64,000 nt of DNA from CAVSZB01 sp964420395. GTDB lineage: Bacteria; Krumholzibacteriota; Krumholzibacteriia; LZORAL124-64-63. The notes under the pieces are model-generated. The model saw nothing but the letters and a program-made list of their open reading frames with translations, did no database searches and had not been told where the DNA came from. Below are positions 1-9,030 of this stretch, piece by piece; position 1 is the first letter of the stretch; the number at the start of each line of letters is the position of its first letter. The translations under genes were made by a program, and so were the position numbers. The stretch covers positions 11,486 to 75,485 of the forward strand of contig CAYQTJ010000002.1 in the NCBI GenBank assembly GCA_964420395.1, written 5' to 3'.

Positions 1-752
1 ATATACAATCCGGCCGCCAACGGATCTCCGTCCCGGCCGATCGCGCGCCAGGGCACCGGAGCCATGTCCGGCTCCGCCCAGCCCGACCAGACCAGACCGA
101 CACTCCGCCCGCGCAGATCGAACGCCTCCACGCGGGCGGGCCCGGACACGCTGACGGCGGCCGACACCAGCGTGAGCGGGTTGAACGGGTTGGGCGACAG
201 ACCCAGCTGCGGCCCGTTCGGCGCCCGGGGCGGGTCGGGCGCCGGCACGAGGGCGGGATCCACCACGCGCACCGTGGCGGGGGAAAGGGTGACGTCGGCG
301 ACGAGCATGGCGGCAGGATCGAAGAGGCGCGCCTCCACGGAGGCGATGGCCGCCAGGCCGCGCGCATCGCCCCGGAAGTCCCAGCGGAACAGCTCACCGG
401 GGCCGGTCACCCAGCAGTCGGAGCCGATGGTCACGGCATAGCCGTGCCACGTGTCGGGCGCCGTCAGCTCGAATCCCTCCCAGACGTAGCAGGCCGCGCG
501 GCCGTAGAGCGCCCCCTTCCCACCGCCGAGGCTGGAGAGCAGGGCGGGGTCGAAGCGCACCCACACCTCGACCGTGCGCACGTCGAGAGGCTCGTCCAAC
601 CGGATCGACAGGCGGGACGAGTCGCCGAGCGTGATGCTCGTGTCGGACGGCGTGAAGCGCAGCGTGACGACGGCACCGGCCGGAACGGCCAACGCGGCGC
701 AGAGAATCGCCGCGAGCAGCGCGATCGGTGCGGCCGGTCTCGACCAGGGCAT
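1..752 (-). CDS. Exported cohesin-like protein with FlgD-type tail (partial)
   Basis: The gene starts at an ATG at 752 (minus) and runs off the left edge of the window, so its last residues are missing. Residues 1-28 form a signal peptide with a hydrophobic Ala/Leu core ending near AVPAGA. The next ~140 residues are beta-rich and resemble a cohesin or BACON-like carbohydrate or scaffold module: an opening V-T-L-R-F-T-P-S-D-T run, then a V-E-V-W-V-R-F-D-P segment. After a Pro-rich linker comes LSPNPFNPLT and then V-E-A-F-D-L-R-G-R, the signature of the FlgD Ig-like/T9SS-type C-terminal domain common in FCB-group secreted proteins. The next gene on this strand carries the same tail, and 115 bp separate the two. 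Secretion is well supported; the binding partner is unknown. Confidence 0.8.
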   Translation of the reverse strand, partial: MPWSRPAAPIALLAAILCAALAVPAGAVVTLRFTPSDTSITLGDSSRLSIRLDEPLDVRTVEVWVRFDPALLSSLGGGKGALYGRAACYVWEGFELTAPDTWHGYAVTIGSDCWVTGPGELFRWDFRGDARGLAAIASVEARLFDPAAMLVADVTLSPATVRVVDPALVPAPDPPRAPNGPQLGLSPNPFNPLTLVSAAVSVSGPARVEAFDLRGRSVGLVWSGWAEPDMAPVPWRAIGRDGDPLAAGLY

Positions 753-867
753 GGCACGCTCCCTTCGGGGAATCCCAACCGGACGGATGCATGATCGCGC
801 CCCGCCGGCGCGGGCCAGGCCCCGGATGCGATCGTCCAGGACCCGGCTCCCGCGCGCGGCGCAGCGG

Positions 868-3813
868 TCACTTCATGAGGCTCATCTTCCTCGTCTGGCG
901 GAACGCGCCCGCCTCGATGCGGCACAGGTAGCTGCCCGAGGCCATGGCGCGGCCCGCGTCGTCGCGGCCGTCCCACTCGACCTCGTGGTTGCCGGCGGCC
1001 AGCTCGCCGCGGGCGAGCGTACGCACCAGCGAACCGTCAAGGGCGTAGATCGCCAGGCGGACCGACGCGGTGACCGGCAGCGCGAAGGCGATCCTCGTCT
1101 TCGGATTGAACGGGTTGGGAACGTTCGGCGAGAGGCTGAAGGCCAGCGGCGTCGGCGTCTCGGCAGGCGGCGCAACGCTGGCGCGCAGGTCCTCGTTGCC
1201 GACGCTGCGGGCCTTGATCACGACGTCGGTCGGGACGACGCCCTCCGGCAGGGTCACCCGCAGGAGCTCGCCCGTGCATTCGATGCCGCTGTCGGTCCCG
1301 AGGACCGCGAGGCCGGCGTCGAGTCCGTGACTGTCGACATTCCGCACGAACAGCGGCCGACCCATCGCCGCCAGCGCGGCTCCCGGGGCGACCCGCGCGA
1401 CGACGCCGTGAGGCAGCCTGGCCGACACGCTCAGGCCCTGCAGCGCGGGACAGGCCGCGTCGAGGCTGAGGCTCCAGGTCCGCGCGTCCACCCGGGCCCA
1501 GCTCAGGACCGGCTCGCCCGAGACGACCGGCGCCGACTTGCTCGGGCCGACCACGCCGTAGTTCATGGCGAAGATCATCAGATCCTCGAAGTCGACGCGA
1601 CTGTCGGTCGTCGGCAGGCCGAAGCGGCCGGCGTCATCGGTCGGCCCGACGTCCGCGATGGCGCCGATCGTCCCCTCCGCCGGGCTGGTGCCGTAGTGGG
1701 AGCCCAGCATGGAGATGTCGGCGTTGTCCACCAGGCCGTCATAGAGGCCCGGAGTGTTGTCGCTGACGTCGCCCAGCCAGTAGTTGGTGGCGCGATCATT
1801 GCCGTCGGGCGCCGGCCCGCTGTAGTTCCCGGCGCTGTCCAGCGCGAACACCTCGACCGTGTAGATGCCGCGCGGCACCCACGGCACGGTGAAGGGGCGG
1901 GCGTCGACGCCCACCGTGTGCGTGGCTCCCAGAACCCAGATCCCGCCCGAGGACTGGGCCGCGGACCGGCTGGCCGGGCGCGACGCGGGATTGTACGCCG
2001 CCACGTCGTCGTACTCGGGATAGGCGGACACGCCCACCACGCCGGTCGTCCAAAGCCCCAGCCACACCTCGTGGGCCACGATGTCGCCGGACGTCGAGTC
2101 CGTCCAGTCGACCAGGAGCTTCTCGTGTCCCGGTGCGACCGTGATGCCGGAGACCGGTTCCGGCGCCACGCAGTCCACGGTCACCGATGCGTCATCGACG
2201 TCCGCGAAGATGGGCACGTTGTTCGGATCGCGCAGGCGGTAGCTGACGATTTCCATCGTCGCCGCTCCGCTGCTCGCCGGGTGGAAGGTGATCGAGAACA
2301 GGTCCTTGTCGGTGAGCAGGCCCGTCGTGGTGCCGAGAACGGAGCCGGAGATGGTCACGGTCCCGTCGCCGTTGTCGACGGCCATGAAGTAGGGAGTGCC
2401 CAGCCCGGGCACGCCCGAGAACGGGAGCAGATCCACGACGTCGCCGACCCCGAACGTCAGCTGGGCGGAGCAGCGGATGGTCATATCGTAGCCTCGCAGC
2501 CCGGGCGTGGCGTCGCCGCGCGCGTAGCTGAAGGTCACCGTCTCGGTGTCGGAGCAGTTGATCGGGCCGGCATCGCCCAGGGACAGGTCCAGGCTCGCGC
2601 CCATCGCCAGCCAGGCGTCCGCCAGCGCGCTCGCATTTTCGGCGCCGACCTCAGGGTAGTGGCTGCCGTCGCCGTAGACCCAGGCGCCCGTGATGTCCTG
2701 GGTGGAGACGGACCAGGTCGCCGCCGAGCGCAGCGCGGCCATGGTCGTCGCGGAAGCCGGCAGGCTCTCGTACAGCGCCATCATGGCATAGGCGGTCGAC
2801 TGCCAGTCACGATCATCGACCAGGTCCGTGGCCCCGTACTGATAGCTGAAGGCGCCGTCGGCGTACTGACATTCCAGCAGCAGGGTCTGCATCGCCGGCA
2901 ACTCCGCGGTGTGGGTGCCGGAGGCCGCGAAGGCATCGATGATCCCCGCCACGCCAAGGGTGTAGTACCAGTAGGCCGGCGTGCTCCAGGTCGGATCGCT
3001 GCCCTGGTTGGCCCCGTCAGGATCGAAGTAGCCGGGGTTGCCGGCGAAGCTGTCCTGGTAGATGACCTCGGCGATGGCCGCGGCCTCCACGTCGTGGCCG
3101 CCGGCGGGGAAGGCGGCGTGCATCAGCATGGCCGCCTTGACCCAGAGCGAAATGTCCCACGGGATCAGGCCCGGGTAGCCCTGCCGGGCGTTGCGGATCG
3201 CCTCGGCGAGGGCCTGCATCGAGCCGTAGTAGGTGATGTGGCGGTTCCAGATCGCCTGGGCGCCCGCCCTGTAGTACGCGGGATCGGGGCAGGACGGCAG
3301 GCTTGCGAAGCGCAGCAGGAAGACCACATCGGAGCCGGAGCGGATCACGGTGGGTCCGACGACCACGATGTGATCGGCGGCGTCCTTCAGGGCGATGAAC
3401 CGGGCCGGCTGAGGATCGAGGCTGTAGGCGCCCAGGATCCCCAGGGCGCTCACGCCATAGCAGTTGGGCGGGCTCGCTCCCGCGCTGTGCTGGAACGCCG
3501 TCGCCGACCAGTCCCAGCCGCCGTCATCGGGATCCGCGTCGGGAGCGAATCCGTTGCCGGCGTTGTCCTCCGTGACGTCGGCCTGCATCCTCACGAGGTA
3601 ATCCGCCCCGGCGATCAGCGAAGCGTAGTAGTCCGTAGGGTCGCCGAAGGCCTTCTCCATGGCCGGAGGCGCCACGACGCGGGGCCCGCCCGGCAGACCG
3701 TCGAACGGCGTCGCGACCGGTCCCATGGCCAGCGCCGGCGCGGTCAGGCCCAGGAGAAGGATCGCGATGATGGTCAGGCGTCTCGTGCGGTCGATGATCA
3801 CGGTTCGTCTCAT
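868..3813 (-). CDS. Large exported toroid/cohesin/dockerin-like protein with FlgD-type tail
   Basis: A 981-residue exported protein. The start at 3813 follows an AAGGGGG ribosome site; the much longer open frame upstream is discarded because a signal peptide (residues 1-30, ending APALA) begins here. Residues ~35-440 look like an alpha/alpha toroid of the terpene-cyclase/prenyltransferase type, rich in W, Y and A with repeats such as WSTPAYWYYTLGVAGI and WQSTAYAMMALYESL. Residues ~450-570 are cohesin-like, followed by a fibronectin-III-like stretch. Residues ~690-770 hold two dockerin-like calcium loops (GDVSDN..., then a D-S-R-V-D-F-E-D-L segment). The C-terminus has LSPNVPNPFNPKT and the FlgD Ig-like fold ending in an R-K-M-S-L-M-K tail. 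The substrate is unknown. The neighbouring cohesin-like proteins at 1-752 and 4288-4851 suggest a surface assembly, which is inference. Confidence 0.85.
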   Translation of the reverse strand: MRRTVIIDRTRRLTIIAILLLGLTAPALAMGPVATPFDGLPGGPRVVAPPAMEKAFGDPTDYYASLIAGADYLVRMQADVTEDNAGNGFAPDADPDDGGWDWSATAFQHSAGASPPNCYGVSALGILGAYSLDPQPARFIALKDAADHIVVVGPTVIRSGSDVVFLLRFASLPSCPDPAYYRAGAQAIWNRHITYYGSMQALAEAIRNARQGYPGLIPWDISLWVKAAMLMHAAFPAGGHDVEAAAIAEVIYQDSFAGNPGYFDPDGANQGSDPTWSTPAYWYYTLGVAGIIDAFAASGTHTAELPAMQTLLLECQYADGAFSYQYGATDLVDDRDWQSTAYAMMALYESLPASATTMAALRSAATWSVSTQDITGAWVYGDGSHYPEVGAENASALADAWLAMGASLDLSLGDAGPINCSDTETVTFSYARGDATPGLRGYDMTIRCSAQLTFGVGDVVDLLPFSGVPGLGTPYFMAVDNGDGTVTISGSVLGTTTGLLTDKDLFSITFHPASSGAATMEIVSYRLRDPNNVPIFADVDDASVTVDCVAPEPVSGITVAPGHEKLLVDWTDSTSGDIVAHEVWLGLWTTGVVGVSAYPEYDDVAAYNPASRPASRSAAQSSGGIWVLGATHTVGVDARPFTVPWVPRGIYTVEVFALDSAGNYSGPAPDGNDRATNYWLGDVSDNTPGLYDGLVDNADISMLGSHYGTSPAEGTIGAIADVGPTDDAGRFGLPTTDSRVDFEDLMIFAMNYGVVGPSKSAPVVSGEPVLSWARVDARTWSLSLDAACPALQGLSVSARLPHGVVARVAPGAALAAMGRPLFVRNVDSHGLDAGLAVLGTDSGIECTGELLRVTLPEGVVPTDVVIKARSVGNEDLRASVAPPAETPTPLAFSLSPNVPNPFNPKTRIAFALPVTASVRLAIYALDGSLVRTLARGELAAGNHEVEWDGRDDAGRAMASGSYLCRIEAGAFRQTRKMSLMK

Positions 3814-4287
3814 GTTCGCCCCCCTTGTTCGGTCATTCACGGACGGTCTTCGCCAACCTGCCGCGTGGCCGAGCCGTCGCGGAGGTCGGTCGGCTCCCCC
3901 CTGCCTCGAAGCGCGGAAAAGCGAATGCTCGGAAAGGCGGCAGCACGGCCGCTCCTTCGCGTGGTCGGGCCGGATCGACAAGGGCCCGTCGATTGTCGGG
4001 TGGGCGAGAGGATTCGTGGGCGAGAGAACGGGTGGGCGAAGCGCTATCATCCCACGACGAAAGCCGGCTGTCAATGACCCGCCGGCCTCGGGTGACGCGG
4101 CGATCCGGCGCCCCCCGCGGTCGCGGCAGGGGCCTTGTCCGGCCCCGCTCCCATCGTCTATAATGAGCGGACTCGCCCACCCGGAATCGCCCCCGGTCCG
4201 CACGTCACGGCCAGGTCGTCCAGATTCTGCATCCGCCGTCCGGCGCGCCGCGCGCGGTTCGGGGCAGGCGGAGCGGGGGAGGTTCCC
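3814..4287. other. Divergent intergenic region
   Basis: This 474-bp gap separates the minus-strand 981-residue protein from the plus-strand cohesin-domain gene. It must hold promoters for both. A good sigma70-type promoter for the rightward gene is listed separately at 4135-4164. I see no convincing gene inside the gap; the open frames there have no family signature and overlap on both strands. Confidence 0.5.
4135..4164 (+). promoter_or_regulatory. Sigma70-type promoter TTGTCC-18 bp-TATAAT
   Basis: A perfect TATAAT hexamer at 4159-4164 lies 18 bp after TTGTCC (4135-4140) in otherwise GC-rich DNA. It is about 120 bp upstream of the ATG at 4288, so the transcript would have a long leader. Confidence 0.5.
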
Positions 4288-4851
4288 ATGACGAGCCACG
4301 GGACGCGACTCCATGGCGGGTCGCTGGCCGCCGCGGTGGCGCTGGTGGGATTTCTGACCGTCGCCGGCCCGGCGCCGGCCGCCACCAATCTCCTGTACGT
4401 CGCCCCCCCGACGAGCACGCCGACCGACTCCCCGTTCACCGTCGCCGTCGTCCGCAATGCCGGCGATGCGGTGCAGGGCTTCGATGTCAGGATCGCGTAC
4501 GACCCGGAGGTCGTGGGGCTCGACGCCATCACGCCGGGAGACTGGCTGCTCGCGTCCGGCCACCCGTTCGTCCTCTACGACGCGACGATCGCCGGGCAGG
4601 ACACGATCCGTTTCTCGGCGGCGTTCCTCGGTCTCGGGCGGACGTCCGCCGCCGCCGGGACGGTGGTGCTCCTGCACTTCCGGGCCCTCTCCCTGGGGGT
4701 TTCGCCGCTGGACTTCGCGCCGGTGATCGCGCGCGACGCCGACAACGCCGCGGTGGCCTTCGAGCACTCGGTCGGCGATCTCATCGTCATCGACCAGGTC
4801 ATCGCGGTCCGACGCTCCTCGCTCGGCAGCGTCAAGGGGCTCTACCGCTGA
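4288..4851 (+). CDS. Exported cohesin-domain protein with SLGxVKxLYR tail
   Basis: A 187-residue protein. The ATG at 4288 follows a GGGGGAGG ribosome site, and a signal peptide begins there and ends near GPAPAA. The rest is one cohesin-type domain: V-Q-G-F-D-V-R-I-A-Y-D-P-E-V-V-G-L is the classic first strands, and T-V-V-L-L-H-F-R-A-L is the central strand. The protein ends in RRSSLGSVKGLYR. This short basic tail recurs in the beta-helix remnants at 41540-42018 (SLGGVKSQYR, SLGGVKRLFR), so it may be a sorting or anchoring signal. The neighbours are other cohesin- and dockerin-like secreted proteins. Confidence 0.8.
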   Translation: MTSHGTRLHGGSLAAAVALVGFLTVAGPAPAATNLLYVAPPTSTPTDSPFTVAVVRNAGDAVQGFDVRIAYDPEVVGLDAITPGDWLLASGHPFVLYDATIAGQDTIRFSAAFLGLGRTSAAAGTVVLLHFRALSLGVSPLDFAPVIARDADNAAVAFEHSVGDLIVIDQVIAVRRSSLGSVKGLYR

Positions 4852-4941
4852 CCTGCGAAGTTCCTCCCCGGTCCCGTCACTGCCGCATGGTTGCCGACCC
4901 TCGCGCGGCGGGCTACACTGCGCCCGGACAGGGAGGATCCC

Positions 4942-6714
4942 ATGAAAGCCGTGCTGATGCTGGGCCTGGCGGCGCTGTGCGTCGGGGTGACGTCGTGCCG
5001 CGACGGCCGCGACGAGGACGCCCGGTTCGTCGCGCTCGCCAACCGCTGCCTCGACTCCTGGCGGGCGCTCGACCCCGAGTGGGCCACCGGCCTGGGCGAC
5101 CACCGCTTCGACACGCAGCTCACCGACCGCAGCCTGGCGGGGGTGGAGCGCCGCGCGGCGTTCGCCCGCGCCTGTCTCGACTCGCTCGGCGCGCTCGACG
5201 AGACGAAGCTCCGGGCCGACAACCGCATCGACCGTCGCATCCTGATGAACAACCTCGAGTCGGCCGTCTACGCCGTCGAGACGCTGCGCGAGCACGTCTG
5301 GAACCCCCTGTTCTACGGCCCGGGCGGGGCGCTCTACGCGCTCGTGGCGCGCGACTTCGCGCCGCTGCCCGCGCGGCTGCGCGCCCTGAAGGCGCGCCTC
5401 GAGGCGTTGCCGGCGGTGACGGCGGCGGCGCGGGCCAATCTCGCCCATCCGCCCCGCATCCACGTCGAGACGGCGATCCTCCAGAACGACGGCCTCATCG
5501 GACTCGTCCGCAACGAGCTCGAGCCGTTCCTCGAGCAGGCGCCGGCGCTGCGCGACGAGCTGGCCCCGGCGAGGGCCGCGGCGATCGCCGAGCTGGAGGC
5601 CCACGGACGCTGGCTGCGCGACGAGCTGCTGCCGCGCGCCGACGGCGACTTCCGGCTCGGCGCCGAGCGGTTCGGTCGCAAGCTGGCCTACGCCCTCGAG
5701 TCGGACCTCACGCCCGCGCAGATCCTGGAGAGCGCCAAGCGCGACCTCGACGCCACGCAGCGGGAGATGATCGACCTGGCGCGCACCCTGCACGCCGGGC
5801 AGTTCCCCGACTCCGCCCGCGGGGGCGCGCCCGCCGATCGGGAGCTGGTGCGCGCGGTGCTGGACAGCCTGGCCGGGGAGCGCCCGTCCAACGAGACCAT
5901 CGTGGCGAGAGCCGAGGCGGATCTGGCCGCCTGCGCGGCGTTCGTGCGCGAGCACGAGCTGATGACCGTGCCCGACGAGCCGATCCGCGTGATCGTCATG
6001 CCGGAATACCAGCGCGGCGTCGCGGTGGCCTACTGCGACGCCTCGGGCCCCCTGGAGGAGAGGCAGCAGACGTTTTACTCGATCTCGCCCACGCCGTCCG
6101 AATGGACGCCCGGCCAGGCGGAGTCGTTCTACCGCGAGTACAACGACCACATGCTGCAGATCCTGACGATCCACGAGGCGATGCCGGGCCACTACCTGCA
6201 GGGCATGCACGCCAACCGGTTCCGTGCCCCGACGCTCACCCGCGCGATCTTCGCCAACGGCCCGTTCGTCGAGGGGTGGGCCACCTACGCGGAGCAGCTC
6301 ATGACGGGCGCGGGGTACGGCGGCCCCGCCGTGCGGATGCAGCAGCTCAAGATGCGGCTGCGCATGATCATCAATGTCATGCTGGACCAGGGGATCCACC
6401 TGTATGGCATGAGCGAGCAGCAGGCGATGGACCTGATGATGAACGAGGGATTCCAGGAAGAGGGGGAGGCGGCCGGCAAGTGGCGTCGCGCCTGCCTCAC
6501 CGCGACGCAGCTTTCGACCTACTACGTGGGGAACCTCGAATTGAACCGCCTGCGCAACGATTACGCCACGCGCCACGGCGGCCTGCACTTCGGGCAGACG
6601 CGGGTCTTCCACGACCGGCTGCTCTCCTTCGGCGCGCCGGCGCCGAAGTACATGTCGGAGTTGATGGGCTTGGGACCTCCGGGGCCATGGCGGCCGGGAA
6701 GGCGGTGGACATGA
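4942..6714 (+). CDS. DUF885-family zinc metallopeptidase lipoprotein
   Basis: A 590-residue protein starting at an ATG behind GGGAGG. The N-terminus is a lipoprotein signal with lipobox VTSC, so the mature protein is probably membrane-anchored in the envelope. It matches the DUF885 family (M32-like fold). The zinc motif HEAMPGHYLQ lies at about residues 411-420, and the downstream F-V-E-G-W-A-T-Y-A-E-Q segment supplies the further glutamate ligand. Family members are presumed carboxypeptidases or dipeptidases; substrate specificity cannot be read here. The stop overlaps the bacterioferritin start by four bases (ATGA), which indicates translational coupling, although the functions seem unrelated. 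Confidence 0.9.
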   Translation: MKAVLMLGLAALCVGVTSCRDGRDEDARFVALANRCLDSWRALDPEWATGLGDHRFDTQLTDRSLAGVERRAAFARACLDSLGALDETKLRADNRIDRRILMNNLESAVYAVETLREHVWNPLFYGPGGALYALVARDFAPLPARLRALKARLEALPAVTAAARANLAHPPRIHVETAILQNDGLIGLVRNELEPFLEQAPALRDELAPARAAAIAELEAHGRWLRDELLPRADGDFRLGAERFGRKLAYALESDLTPAQILESAKRDLDATQREMIDLARTLHAGQFPDSARGGAPADRELVRAVLDSLAGERPSNETIVARAEADLAACAAFVREHELMTVPDEPIRVIVMPEYQRGVAVAYCDASGPLEERQQTFYSISPTPSEWTPGQAESFYREYNDHMLQILTIHEAMPGHYLQGMHANRFRAPTLTRAIFANGPFVEGWATYAEQLMTGAGYGGPAVRMQQLKMRLRMIINVMLDQGIHLYGMSEQQAMDLMMNEGFQEEGEAAGKWRRACLTATQLSTYYVGNLELNRLRNDYATRHGGLHFGQTRVFHDRLLSFGAPAPKYMSELMGLGPPGPWRPGRRWT

Positions 6715-7184
6715 AGGGTGACAAGAAGGTATTGGCCACGCTCAACAAGTTGCTGGCCGACGAACTGACGGCGATCAACCAGTACATGGTGCACTCGGAG
6801 ATGTGCGCGAACTGGAACTACGATCGCCTGCACCAGCGCCTCGAGAAGCGCGCCATCGACGAGATGAAGCACGCCGAGAAGCTGATCGGGCGCATCCTCT
6901 TCCTCGAGGGGGTGCCGGTGGTGAGCAGGCTCAACCCGATTCACATCGGGGCCGACGTGCATCGCCAGTTCGTGGCGGACGCGAAGGCGGAGCAGGGGGC
7001 GATCGGGATGTACAACGCGGCCATAGCCGAGGCCGGCGCCGCGGGCGACAACGGCACGCGCGAGATGCTGGAGGACATCCTCAAGGACGAAGAGGAGCAC
7101 ATCGACTGGCTCGAGGCACAGATCGACCAGATCGGCCAGATGAAGATCGAGAACTACCTGGCCGAGCAGGTCCGCGGCGCCTGA
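6711..7184 (+). CDS. bfr: Bacterioferritin
   Basis: At 157 residues this is the usual bacterioferritin length. All diiron ferroxidase ligands fall at the canonical E. coli positions: E18, E51, H54, E94, E127 and H130. Met52, the haem-binding residue, is also present, so it should form a haem-containing 24-mer that stores iron and consumes peroxide or oxygen. The ATG at 6711 gives the standard MKGDKKV start; an in-frame ATG at 6687 would add eight residues. It overlaps the DUF885 peptidase by four bases. Its stop codon lies in a palindrome shared with the convergent mutM gene. Confidence 0.96.
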   Translation: MKGDKKVLATLNKLLADELTAINQYMVHSEMCANWNYDRLHQRLEKRAIDEMKHAEKLIGRILFLEGVPVVSRLNPIHIGADVHRQFVADAKAEQGAIGMYNAAIAEAGAAGDNGTREMLEDILKDEEEHIDWLEAQIDQIGQMKIENYLAEQVRGA

Positions 7185-7192
7185 GCTCAGGC
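7179..7192. terminator. Palindrome over convergent bfr/mutM stop codons
   Basis: GCCTGAGCTCAGGC is a perfect 14-bp palindrome followed by TTTT on the plus strand. The bfr TGA (7182-7184) and the mutM TGA (7189-7187, minus) lie symmetrically inside it. The hairpin would have a 5-bp stem and 4-base loop, so terminator strength is doubtful. Confidence 0.35.
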
Positions 7193-8167
7193 TTTTCGGC
7201 GGGGAGCGCGGGGGCGCGGCGCGGTCGGGCGGCGCGCCCTCTGGCTGCGTGGCGCGGGCTGGCAGCGGGGGCAGAAGTGGCTCGATCGCCCCGCCACCAC
7301 CAGGCGCGCCAGCGTGCCGCCGCAGTCGCGGCACGGCTCGCCGTCGCGCTGGTACACCCGCAGCCTGCGGCGGAAGTTGCCGGGCTGCCCGCGGAAGTCG
7401 ACGAAGTTGAGGTAGGTCGTGCCGCCGTGGCGGATGGCGAGGCGCATGACCGCGCGCGCCGCGTCGAAGACCCGCCTGAGCTCGGCGCCGCTCAGCCCGG
7501 CGGCCGGCGCGAGCGGGTGGACGCGCGCCCGGAACAGCGCCTCGTCGGCGTAGATGTTGCCGATCCCCGCCGCCACCCCCTGGTCGAGCAGCACCGCCTT
7601 GATCGGCGCGCGGCGCCCCGCCAGCCGCTCCCGCCAGGCGGCGAAGCCGATCTCCAGCATGTCCGGCCCGACGTGCGCCGGCGCGACGGCGAACGTCCCG
7701 TCCGCGTCCGCCTCCACCAGCGTGAGCCGCCCGAACCGGCGAATGTCGCGGTAGTAGACCGGCAGGCCGTCGAAGTCGAGGACGAGGTGTGTGTGTTTGT
7801 CCGGACGGTAGTCCGGGTCCACGAAGATCTGCCCCGTCATGCGCAGGTGCAGTCTGACAGCGCGGCGACAGCCGCGCTCAATTGTAACCGAGTGATCCGC
7901 AGTACCCCTCCCCGTGGCATCCGCGTATTCCCGCCCTTGCTCCCCGCATCTTCCCCCGCCCCCGCCCCCCTCCCCAAACACCAGCAGCAAATACTTCCCC
8001 TGCCGCCGCACCCCCACCAGCACCGATCCCACGACCGCCTCTTCGATCGCCTTCGCCCCCGGCTCCAGAATCCCCGGGAACCGTACGTCCATCCCGCCCA
8101 GCCGCCGGCCCACCAGGCACTCCCTCAGGGCCAGCGCGACGTTCTCCACCTCCGGCAGCTCGGGCAT
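7187..8167 (-). CDS. mutM: Formamidopyrimidine-DNA glycosylase, with glycine-rich insertion
   Basis: This is the Fpg/Nei base-excision repair enzyme, which removes 8-oxoguanine and nicks the strand. The N-terminus MPELPEVE carries catalytic P2 and E3, with conserved E6. The helix-two-turn-helix region has G-I-G-N-I-Y-A-D-E-A-L-F, and the C-terminal zinc finger is C-x2-C-x16-C-x2-C. At 326 residues it is longer than usual (~270-290). Most of the excess is a Gly/Arg-rich insertion of about 35 residues between the KYLLLVFGE strand and the VRLHLRMTG strand (about 7853-7975). A basic Pro/Arg tail follows the zinc finger. Its ATG overlaps the stop of the upstream DnaJ-type gene by one base (TGATG). 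Confidence 0.92.
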   Translation of the reverse strand: MPELPEVENVALALRECLVGRRLGGMDVRFPGILEPGAKAIEEAVVGSVLVGVRRQGKYLLLVFGEGGGGGGRCGEQGREYADATGRGTADHSVTIERGCRRAVRLHLRMTGQIFVDPDYRPDKHTHLVLDFDGLPVYYRDIRRFGRLTLVEADADGTFAVAPAHVGPDMLEIGFAAWRERLAGRRAPIKAVLLDQGVAAGIGNIYADEALFRARVHPLAPAAGLSGAELRRVFDAARAVMRLAIRHGGTTYLNFVDFRGQPGNFRRRLRVYQRDGEPCRDCGGTLARLVVAGRSSHFCPRCQPAPRSQRARRPTAPRPRAPRRKA

Positions 8168-9030
8168 CAGAATCCGCGCTCCCTGCGCAGCTGCGCGTAG
8201 GCGTCGTTGATCGCCTGCATCTTCTCGCCCGCGTACTTCGCGAAGTCCTCGGAGAGCCCGCGCGATGCGAGCGTGTCGGGGTGGTACTCCTTGGCGAGAC
8301 GGCGATAGCTGCGCTTGATCTCGTCGTCGGTGGCGCCGCGGTCGACCTCGAGCAGCGAGTACGCGGCGCCGATGTCGGTGCGGGCGAACAGCGCGCGCGC
8401 CTCTTCGTAATCGCGCGGCGCGAGGCCGAGCTGCCCGGCGATCTCGCGCAGCAGCGCCTCCTCCGACGCCTCGCAGCGCCCGTCGGCCCAGGCGATCCTC
8501 ATGAGCAGGGCGAGCAGGTCGCGCAGGCGGTCGGGGCGATGCCCGAACAGGGCGCGGATCTGCGCGGTGTAGGCGGCCGTGGGGGTGGCGGCGTCGCGCG
8601 CGTTGTTGAAGACGCGCGCGGCGATGCGCCGCTCCTCGGCCGTCATGCGGAGGTCGCGCGCGAGGAACTCGTCGAAGACGCGGATCTCCGGCTCCGAGAC
8701 CTGGCCGTCCGCCTTGGCCACGCGCGCCGCGAGGCTGATGAGCGCGAGCATGAACGCGGTCTGCGCCGTGCCCTGGTCGAGCGGATCGCCGGTACGGGCG
8801 CGCAGGTCGGCCCCGCAGCGGCCGCAGGCGAGCGGGCGCCCCTCCTCGATGGCCACCGGCGCCCCGCACCGCGGACAGCGCCCGTACAGCCGCGCGCGCG
8901 GCGGCACGCCGAGCTGTTCCGGCGTCGGATCCTCCACCCGCGACCCGATCGCGCCGCCGAGCAGCGCCCCGAGCGGCCCGCCGAGGACGAACCCGATCGT
9001 CCCCCCGATCATCGTGCCCAGGATTCCCAC
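8167..9030 (-). CDS. TerB/DnaJ-domain (DjlA-like) co-chaperone
   Basis: About 287 residues from a GTG at 9030 preceded by GGGGAGCGGG; an ATG six codons further in is possible. The order is: a glycine-zipper membrane or oligomerisation segment (residues ~5-30), a four-cysteine zinc ribbon (CPRCGAP...CGRCGA), a TerB-like helical domain (A-K-A-D-G-Q-V-S-E, then A-W-A-D-G-R), and a C-terminal J domain containing the HPD motif in KEYHPDTL. DjlA proteins have the same membrane-TerB-J plan and stimulate DnaK. The zinc ribbon between membrane segment and TerB is an addition to that plan. It is coupled to mutM. Confidence 0.85.
   Translation of the reverse strand: MGILGTMIGGTIGFVLGGPLGALLGGAIGSRVEDPTPEQLGVPPRARLYGRCPRCGAPVAIEEGRPLACGRCGADLRARTGDPLDQGTAQTAFMLALISLAARVAKADGQVSEPEIRVFDEFLARDLRMTAEERRIAARVFNNARDAATPTAAYTAQIRALFGHRPDRLRDLLALLMRIAWADGRCEASEEALLREIAGQLGLAPRDYEEARALFARTDIGAAYSLLEVDRGATDDEIKRSYRRLAKEYHPDTLASRGLSEDFAKYAGEKMQAINDAYAQLRRERGF

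Noticed and set aside
574..4077. Plus-strand open frame of 1167 codons opposite the secreted toroid protein
   Set aside because: Its product is a low-complexity Arg/Gly/Val-rich sequence with no domains. The minus strand carries a clear signal peptide, domains and a FlgD-type tail, so this is a high-GC antisense shadow.
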